DNA from: an uncultured Clostridia bacterium
Lineage (GTDB): Bacteria > Bacillota > Clostridia > Oscillospirales > Ruminococcaceae
DNA length: 5,832 bases
Assembly: GCA_937894185.1 (NCBI GenBank)
Contig: CALCSA010000006.1
Location: 1 to 5,832 of the forward strand
Direction: 5' to 3'
Shown here one piece after another: positions 1 to 3,747 of this stretch. Positions within the stretch are counted from its first letter, which is position 1; each line of letters starts with the position of its first letter. Below the pieces are notes generated by a model. The model had not been told where the DNA came from, searched no databases, and was given only the letters and a program-made list of their open reading frames with translations. The position numbers and the translations under genes were made by a program.

Positions 1-225
1 CAAGGCAAAGCTCAGCGCCGAAAAAACAAGGGGGACGGCGCTGACCACCGTCTCTCCAATGGCGCTGAGGTTCTTCATGGAGCCGCTCACCATCATGGCG
101 TAGGCCTCCAGGGGGCTAAATCCCATAAAAAAGATAATAAACCCGGTGAACACCAGGGCAATTATAATGGCAAGTATGGGATAAAACACCTTGAGGGCAA
201 AGGCTCTGACATCGCGTGCTTGCAC
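1..225 (-). CDS. ABC transporter permease of a BMP-type (nucleoside-like) uptake system, N-terminal part only
   Basis: Only the first 75 codons are present; the gene runs off the left edge. The start is a GTG at 223-225, preceded by a strong ribosome binding site GGAGGAG at 234-240 with an 8-nt spacer; no ATG lies in frame nearby. The translation begins MQARDVRAFALKVFYPIL, has one clear membrane segment (about residues 15-35), then the stretch SGSMKNLSAIGETVVSAVPL (residues 47-66). From family knowledge, this layout matches the N-terminus of inner-membrane permeases of BMP-dependent importers (COG4603, NupP/YufP-like), which pair with a second permease and an ATPase to import nucleosides or related solutes. 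It lies directly downstream of the binding-protein gene on the same strand, so the two probably form one operon. The substrate cannot be named from this fragment. Confidence 0.82.
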   Translation of the reverse strand, partial: MQARDVRAFALKVFYPILAIIIALVFTGFIIFFMGFSPLEAYAMMVSGSMKNLSAIGETVVSAVPLVFSALSFAL

Positions 226-269
226 GTTCCACTCTCCTCCCGGGGGCCTACCGGGACCCCACATGCTCA

Positions 270-317
270 AACAGGATGAGCTGTCTTTATATCTCTATAA
301 AGCCGGCTCATCCTGTT
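270..317 (-). promoter_or_regulatory. Two-stage hairpin between binding-protein and permease genes
   Basis: Perfect 12-bp arms (270-281 and 306-317, AACAGGATGAGC / GCTCATCCTGTT) enclose a 3x3 internal loop and then a perfect 7-bp inner stem (285-291 / 296-302). On the minus strand the loop reads GAGA, a GNRA tetraloop. It begins 20 nt after the binding-protein stop codon. Only two U residues follow on the minus strand, so it is not a typical intrinsic terminator. I infer an mRNA 3'-end stabiliser or partial terminator that keeps binding-protein mRNA more abundant than permease mRNA, as is known for other binding-protein-dependent importers. Confidence 0.65.
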
Positions 318-337
318 GAATTGTATCAGCTGACGAA

Positions 338-1429
338 CTAGTCGATGGAAATTTCGATCTTGCCGGCGGCCATATCCTGATAGATCTCCTCGACCTGAGC
401 CTTCTGCTCATCGGTCAGGCCGTCTCCCTTGATGGCATCGTTCCAAGGATTGTAGAACACCACGCCCTCGGCAGCGCCCATCTTTACAATGTGGTCGGGC
501 AGCTGGCCGTCCAGATACTGCTGGAAGATGACCTCGTAGCCGATGGAGGCATCCTTAATCACAGAGGTGAGGACTGCACCGGTAGCGGCTTCGGCCAGAC
601 CGGCGCTCTCGGACACAGCGTAAACGCCACGGTCCGTACAAGCTTCCAGCACGCCTACGGTTCCGGCGGTGGCGATAGAGGAAAGAGCATCGGCGCCTTG
701 GTCGATCATGGCAAGAGCAACTTCCTTGGCCAGATTGACGTCAAAGTCGGAGCCGGTGAAGGTGGAGAGCACCTGAATGTCGGGGTTGACAAACTTGGCG
801 CCCTGCTCAAAGCCCTTGAGGCCGTTGACTACGGGGACGATCTCGTTGGCGCCTACAAAGCCCACGATGCCGCTCTCGGAAGCCATGGCGGCAATGGCGC
901 CCAGCATAAAGCCCTGCTGCTCGTCGGCCATCTTAATGGAGACGATGTTGTCTTCCATCAGGTTGCCGGCCACCACGATAAACTGGGTGTCGGGGAAGTC
1001 CTTGGCCACAGTGGCGACGGCTTCCTCTCCCATGCTGGTGGCGTAGAAGATAACGTCATACCCTTCGGAAGCGTAGGTGCGGAAAGCAGCCTCCAGATCG
1101 GACATGGCAACCTTTTCCTTATAGGAGGTCTGAGGCCCCATGGCGGCGATCTTTTCAAGACCCAAGGAGGCGGTGTAGTCCCAGCCCAGATCGCTGATGG
1201 CACCCAGCATCACCAGAGCCACCTTCATTTCAGAAGGGTCCTTGGTGGGCTTCAGGCCGGCGCCTTCTGCTTCTGCCGCGGGCTCGCCGTCCTGAGAGGG
1301 CTCGGCGACCTCTGCCTGAGAAGCATCGGCATTAGAGGCTTGTTCGCTGCTGCCGCCGCTGGAATTGCCGCAGGCGGCCATGGAAAGAGTCAGCAACAAC
1401 ACCATCATAACTGCAAGAATTTTTTTCAT
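338..1429 (-). CDS. BMP-family ABC transporter substrate-binding lipoprotein
   Basis: A 363-residue secreted lipoprotein that captures a solute outside the membrane and delivers it to an ABC permease. Residues 1-20 form a lipoprotein signal peptide: two lysines, a hydrophobic core, then lipobox M-A-A-C with the lipidated Cys at 20. Residues 21-66 are a Ser/Ala/Glu-rich linker. From residue 68 the mature domain (MKVALVMLGAISDLGWDY) and the stretch MADEQQGFMLGAIAAM (167-182) fit the BMP/PnrA periplasmic-binding fold. The family often binds nucleosides, but the ISDLGWDY stretch differs from the DKSFN-type motif of the classical purine-nucleoside binders, so the ligand is left open. The ATG at 1427-1429 has AAAGGGG at 1440-1446 with a 10-nt spacer. 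It is followed by a hairpin and then the permease, and is transcribed divergently from the GntR-type gene. Confidence 0.93.
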   Translation of the reverse strand: MKKILAVMMVLLLTLSMAACGNSSGGSSEQASNADASQAEVAEPSQDGEPAAEAEGAGLKPTKDPSEMKVALVMLGAISDLGWDYTASLGLEKIAAMGPQTSYKEKVAMSDLEAAFRTYASEGYDVIFYATSMGEEAVATVAKDFPDTQFIVVAGNLMEDNIVSIKMADEQQGFMLGAIAAMASESGIVGFVGANEIVPVVNGLKGFEQGAKFVNPDIQVLSTFTGSDFDVNLAKEVALAMIDQGADALSSIATAGTVGVLEACTDRGVYAVSESAGLAEAATGAVLTSVIKDASIGYEVIFQQYLDGQLPDHIVKMGAAEGVVFYNPWNDAIKGDGLTDEQKAQVEEIYQDMAAGKIEISID

Positions 1430-1465
1430 GTTTTAGGTTCCCCTTTACTGCTTGTATTATTTAAG

Positions 1466-1512
1466 TACTCCCCTTTGCCCGGGGAGTGGTCCTGCCTTTA
1501 CCGCACGGACCA
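1466..1512 (-). promoter_or_regulatory. Paired hairpins in the predicted 5' leader of the binding-protein mRNA
   Basis: On the minus strand, TGGTCC-G-TGC (1512-1503) pairs with GCAGGACCA (1495-1487), leaving one bulged G and a 7-nt loop. It is immediately followed by ACTCCCC (1487-1481) pairing perfectly with GGGGAGT (1473-1467) across the loop GGGCAAA. The helices share the base at 1487 and could stack. The second arm repeats the AAAGGGGA string of the ribosome binding site at 1439-1446, so the CUCCCC arm could in principle pair with either. This may be a regulatory leader, or the first inverted repeat may simply be a protein operator. I do not recognise a known riboswitch class. Confidence 0.5.
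1488..1503. repeat. Direct repeat copy 1 (possible operator) beside the bmp start site
   Basis: Plus strand GGTCCTGCCTTTACCG. It matches copy 2 at 1563-1577 apart from one substitution and one inserted base; the copies start 75 bp apart. This copy lies 18 bp downstream of the predicted bmp -10 box, within the start of the transcript, and overlaps the first leader hairpin. It is also half of the inverted repeat TGGTCC-N14-GGACCA (1487-1512). It is a candidate binding site for the divergent GntR-type regulator, inferred from position and repetition only. Confidence 0.45.
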
Positions 1513-1520
1513 ACTGTCCT

Positions 1521-1549
1521 ATTAAACCACATGACACCGGCAAATGCAA
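1521..1549 (-). promoter_or_regulatory. Predicted sigma-70-type promoter of the binding-protein operon
   Basis: Reading the minus strand: -35-like TTGCAT (1549-1544), a 17-bp spacer, then -10 TTTAAT (1526-1521, five of six consensus bases). Transcription would start near 1514, giving a leader of about 85 nt before the ATG at 1429. The -35 is weak (the first three bases fit), so an activator or modest basal activity is possible. Confidence 0.55.
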
Positions 1550-1562
1550 CACTTTGCAAACA

Positions 1563-1577
1563 GGTCCTACCTTTCCG
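1563..1577. repeat. Direct repeat copy 2 (possible operator) beside the gntR-type promoter
   Basis: Plus strand GGTCCTACCTTTCCG. It ends two bases before the perfect -35 box of the divergent regulator promoter and lies 13 bp upstream of the bmp -35 box. With copy 1 at 1488-1503 it brackets the bmp promoter. This placement would suit a site controlling both genes, but no binding evidence exists here. Confidence 0.45.
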
Positions 1578-1579
1578 TA

Positions 1580-1608
1580 TTGACAAGGGTGGCCTTCCCT
1601 GCTACTGT
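1580..1608 (+). promoter_or_regulatory. Predicted promoter of the GntR-type regulator
   Basis: Perfect consensus -35 TTGACA (1580-1585), 17-bp spacer, and -10 TACTGT (1603-1608, three of six bases). Transcription would begin near 1615, leaving a very short leader that starts almost at the ribosome binding site (1617-1623). That makes translation from the upstream ATG at 1486 unlikely. Confidence 0.6.
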
Positions 1609-1616
1609 AAAAGCAG

Positions 1617-1635
1617 AAGGGAGAGGGTGTTTATG
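1617..1635 (+). promoter_or_regulatory. Ribosome binding site that sets the regulator start at 1633
   Basis: AAGGGAG (1617-1623) lies 9 nt before ATG 1633-1635. The open frame extends back to an ATG at 1486, but that start would lie upstream of the predicted promoter and would add 49 residues with no family resemblance. Confidence 0.75.
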
Positions 1636-2424
1636 CCGGAACAAACCGGGTATAATTTGCGCCAGTCGGTGCGGCAGCAAATCTGCGCGCTGATTGAGGA
1701 GCAGTTACAGACGGGGGACCGACAAATGCCTGCCGAGGTGGTGCTGGCCCAAAAGCTTGGGGTCAGCCGTTCCACCATCCGGGAGGTGCTTTCCGTGCTG
1801 GCGGGAGAGGGCTGGATCATTCGCCGCCACGGCTGCGGTACCTATATTAATCCCACTCTGGCTCAACTGAAAACGCCCCTGACTCCCATGCCCTACTTCT
1901 GGGACATCATCGCCGGTTGCGGCAAAACTCCCAGCATCCGCTTTGTGGATTACACCATTCTGGAGCATCCGCCCCAGTGTACCGGGCACCTGCAGCTGCC
2001 CCCCGGCCGGGACATCGCCCGCCTGAAGCTGGCCTACTGCGCCGACGGGCAGATTTGCATCGTCTGCTATGACTACTTTGACGCCGGGCTGATCAACCGG
2101 GAAACATTTACTCCTATGAAACAGTGTTCCATCTTTCAGATGCTTTATGAAACCTCGGGCTGCGTGGTGGTTTGGGCCAACACCATGCTCAGCGCTTCCG
2201 ACACTCGGCGAATGCCGGAGGCAGGCCGTCTGATGCAGGTTGCGCCGGAAGATTTTAAGCCTCTGCTGCTGGTTAAAAATATCTGCTACGACACCAAGGA
2301 CCAGCCCATTCTCTACTCGGAGTGCCTGTTCGACACCGACCTTGTGGAGTTTGGATATGTACAGCAGTACGGCACCGGCCGCAAACGGGACACCTGCGAA
2401 TACCCCGCCAATCCCGCCCTGTAA
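1633..2424 (+). CDS. GntR-family transcriptional regulator, HutC/UTRA subfamily
   Basis: A 263-residue cytoplasmic DNA-binding repressor or activator. Residues about 8-73 form the GntR winged helix: LRQSVRQQICALIEEQL, then MPAEVVLAQKLGVSRSTIRE (32-51) as helix-turn-helix, then RRHGCGTYI as the wing. Residues about 95-245 look like a UTRA effector-binding domain, ending in PLLLVKNICYDTKDQPILYS (210-229), the usual core of this fold. HutC-type proteins bind small ligands (amino-acid derivatives, sugar phosphates and others) and commonly control the neighbouring uptake or catabolic operon. Here it is divergent from the BMP-type transporter, so it probably controls that operon and itself; the ligand is unknown. 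Twelve cysteines in 263 residues is unusually many, including three in YCADGQICIVC (135-145). A strong terminator follows 125 nt after the stop. Confidence 0.92.
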   Translation: MPEQTGYNLRQSVRQQICALIEEQLQTGDRQMPAEVVLAQKLGVSRSTIREVLSVLAGEGWIIRRHGCGTYINPTLAQLKTPLTPMPYFWDIIAGCGKTPSIRFVDYTILEHPPQCTGHLQLPPGRDIARLKLAYCADGQICIVCYDYFDAGLINRETFTPMKQCSIFQMLYETSGCVVVWANTMLSASDTRRMPEAGRLMQVAPEDFKPLLLVKNICYDTKDQPILYSECLFDTDLVEFGYVQQYGTGRKRDTCEYPANPAL

Positions 2425-2549
2425 CCGATTTCGGAGCCATTGGTTCCGGCGGCGATGGCATCAAAAAAACAACACCCTTTCCATTGGATGATTGGCATTG
2501 CGTCATCATCACAACCCGAAAAGGTTTGTTGTCTGTTTTCTATCATAGC
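2425..2549 (+). other. 3' untranslated stretch of the regulator gene
   Basis: This 125-nt stretch between the regulator stop and its terminator holds no convincing gene on either strand. Short open frames here have no good ribosome binding site and overlap the real gene in other frames. I see no other structure. Confidence 0.5.
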
Positions 2550-2588
2550 ACAGGGAGGGTCATTTTTCAATGACCCTCCCTGTTTTTT
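2550..2588 (+). terminator. Intrinsic terminator of the GntR-type gene
   Basis: Perfect 15-bp inverted repeat (arms 2550-2564 and 2569-2583, core CAGGGAGGGTCATT) with loop TTTC, followed by a T-tract overlapping the arm end (2583-2588) on the plus strand. No T-tract follows on the minus strand, so it terminates plus-strand transcription. Confidence 0.93.
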
Positions 2589-2611
2589 CTTTCTGCCTTC
2601 GCCTGAAACTC

Positions 2612-2660
2612 CCTAAAGAAATAAACATAGCCGCCATGGAGCACGCTGCCCCATAGCGGC
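2612..2660 (-). terminator. Terminator-like hairpin behind the MerR-XRE-cupin gene
   Basis: Read on the minus strand, GCCGCTATGG (2660-2651) pairs with CCATGGCGGC (2639-2630) as a 10-bp stem with one U-G wobble and an 11-nt loop. The same position is a C-A mismatch on the plus strand, so the structure favours minus-strand RNA. An interrupted U-rich run (UAUGUUUAUUUCUUU) follows. It begins 8 nt after the gene's stop codon. The U-tract is imperfect, so termination may be partial. Confidence 0.6.
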
Positions 2661-2668
2661 CTTTGCGC

Positions 2669-3508
2669 TTATTGTTGGACCAGCGGCGTGTAAACCCACA
2701 GAATCCTCGCGGTGGATTTTCCGCAGTTGTACCATGAATGGGGTTCGGTGGAGCGAAAGCTGACGGAATCTCCCGCCTTGAGGATATGCTCCTGTTCCCC
2801 CAGCTGAATCTTAATTCTGCCGCTGAGGAGGTGAACAAATTCCTCGCCGCTGTGGGTAGAAAGGCTCATGCGCCCGCTGCCCGGTTCCACGGTGTAGATC
2901 ATAGAAGAAAGAGTATGCTTTTTCAGAGCAACCACCGATTCCACCGTCATGCCTTCAATGCCGATGGAAAAAACTTCTCCCTCGTTTTTCCGCACCAGAT
3001 GGCGGTCCTCTTCGGTATCCTGAACATAGTAGAGGATATTCTCGCCATAAAATTCCGCTAGCTTTTGCAAAACATCGTAGGAGACATTCGCCTGAGTATT
3101 TTCGATTTTGGAAAGGTAGGAGGCGGAAATCCCCACCGCCTTGGCCACATCCTCCAACAGATACCCTCGCTCGGTGCGGTAGTTCTTCCACTTTTGGCTC
3201 AGCAGCTTTTTAGAAACCTGAACCTCTTCCTCCTGCTGATGGGGCAGGGCGCCGTCCACCTGAGCGCTGTACAGCATGCGAATGGCATTGATCCCCATGT
3301 TTTCGTCCTTGGAATACTTCTTGATCCCCCGCAGCCGCTCGATATCGCCCATGGTATAAATCCGGTAGCCGCTTTCTGTCCGCTTGGCCACAAACAGCCC
3401 CTGTTTTTCCCAATTGCGGATGGTGGCGGGCACTACACCAATCTGCTTTGCCACCTGATTGATGGTAAAATACATTTCATCCTGATGAATCTTTGGTTTT
3501 CGTGCCAT
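2669..3508 (-). CDS. Three-domain regulator: MerR HTH, XRE HTH and cupin sensor
   Basis: A 279-residue cytoplasmic transcription regulator. Residues 13-65 are a MerR-type winged helix (FTINQVAKQIGVVPATIRNW, then RTESGYRIYTMGDIERLRGI). Residues about 105-160 are an XRE/Cro-type HTH (RTERGYLLEDVAKAVGISAS, then YLSKIENTQANVS). Residues about 205-275 are a cupin_2 barrel with HSGEEFVHLLSGRI (219-232) and PHSWYN (256-261) as the two cupin motifs. The usual HxH pair of the first motif is reduced to one His followed by SGEE, as is common in XRE-cupin regulators that bind small molecules rather than catalyse. Start ATG 3506-3508 follows AAAGGCGG and a near-consensus promoter. It lies downstream of the acyl-CoA synthetase on the same strand and may respond to a metabolite of that enzyme; this link is inference. 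The ligand is unknown. Confidence 0.9.
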   Translation of the reverse strand: MARKPKIHQDEMYFTINQVAKQIGVVPATIRNWEKQGLFVAKRTESGYRIYTMGDIERLRGIKKYSKDENMGINAIRMLYSAQVDGALPHQQEEEVQVSKKLLSQKWKNYRTERGYLLEDVAKAVGISASYLSKIENTQANVSYDVLQKLAEFYGENILYYVQDTEEDRHLVRKNEGEVFSIGIEGMTVESVVALKKHTLSSMIYTVEPGSGRMSLSTHSGEEFVHLLSGRIKIQLGEQEHILKAGDSVSFRSTEPHSWYNCGKSTARILWVYTPLVQQ

Positions 3509-3540
3509 ATCGCCACCGCCTTTGTACCGTTATCTCGTTT

Positions 3541-3569
3541 AGTATAAACAGATTTTCTTTCCCTGTCAA
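3541..3569 (-). promoter_or_regulatory. Near-consensus promoter of the MerR-XRE-cupin gene
   Basis: On the minus strand: perfect -35 TTGACA (3569-3564), 17-bp spacer, -10 TATACT (3546-3541, five of six bases). The expected start near 3534 gives a leader of about 26 nt. The regulator can therefore be made independently of the upstream synthetase. A MerR-type protein often acts on a stretched 19-20 bp spacer; this 17-bp spacer looks like an ordinary strong promoter. Confidence 0.75.
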
Positions 3570-3576
3570 ATTATTC

Positions 3577-3657
3577 TTATTCCTTTTTGATTCTTACACC
3601 TGCGGCGGCAAAGGCTCCCTTGGCGGGGTCATAAACGGCAGAATCCAAGCCGATGTC
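3577..3657 (-). pseudogene. Degraded in-frame repeat of the acyl-CoA synthetase C-terminus
   Basis: These 26 codons plus TAA (3577-3579) read DIGLDSAVYDPAKGAFAAAG then VRIKKE. They align without gaps, at exactly 90-nt offset, with the true tail of the neighbouring gene (EIDLNPVIYDLAKGAFIAAD then VRIKKG). By my count 63 of 78 bases and 16 of 26 residues are identical. Ten of the eleven differing codons change the amino acid, so this copy looks free of purifying selection; it has lost the conserved EIDLNP motif. It is in the same frame as the intact gene, separated only by TGA and three codons (CAA CCA TTT). Probably a remnant of a tandem duplication or of a deleted paralogue. No start codon or ribosome binding site of its own is visible. 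Confidence 0.85.
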
Positions 3658-3747
3658 AAATGGTTGTCATCCCTTTTTGATTCTCACATCTGCGGCGATA
3701 AAGGCTCCCTTGGCAAGGTCATAGATAACAGGATTCAAGTCGATCTC
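3580..3747. repeat. Tandem direct repeat with 90-bp period
   Basis: Unit A (3580-3657) and unit B (3670-3747) are ungapped direct repeats. Unit B is the functional 3' end of the acyl-CoA synthetase gene; unit A is the diverged copy. The most conserved block is AAGGCTCCCTTGGC (3611-3624 and 3701-3714). Similarity stops abruptly at 3657/3747. Confidence 0.9.

Noticed and set aside
491..1525. 344-codon open frame on the plus strand
   Set aside because: It is antisense to the well-supported binding-protein gene, is Gly/His-rich with no family resemblance, and arises from the high GC third positions of the real gene.
1486..1560. tRNA-like look on either strand (D-arm-like GGAC-AGTTG-GTCC and a 7-nt loop CTTTACC)
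   Set aside because: No T-arm GGTTCRA sequence, no acceptor stem and no consistent cloverleaf spacing; the hairpins are better explained as leader or operator structure.
1553..1560. Palindrome TTTGCAAA with a nearby TTGCA repeat
   Set aside because: Short, AT-rich and close to the bmp -35 region; too little to call an operator next to the longer direct repeat.
1486..1632. Upstream ATG extension of the GntR-type gene
   Set aside because: It would place the start ahead of the predicted promoter and lacks a ribosome binding site, while ATG 1633 has AAGGGAG at good spacing and gives the normal family N-terminus.
3608..3655. Possible terminator hairpin after the acyl-CoA synthetase (GGCTTGG with CCAAGGGAGCC, minus strand)
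   Set aside because: The pairing is interrupted and no U-tract follows; it lies inside the repeated coding tail and is better explained by that.
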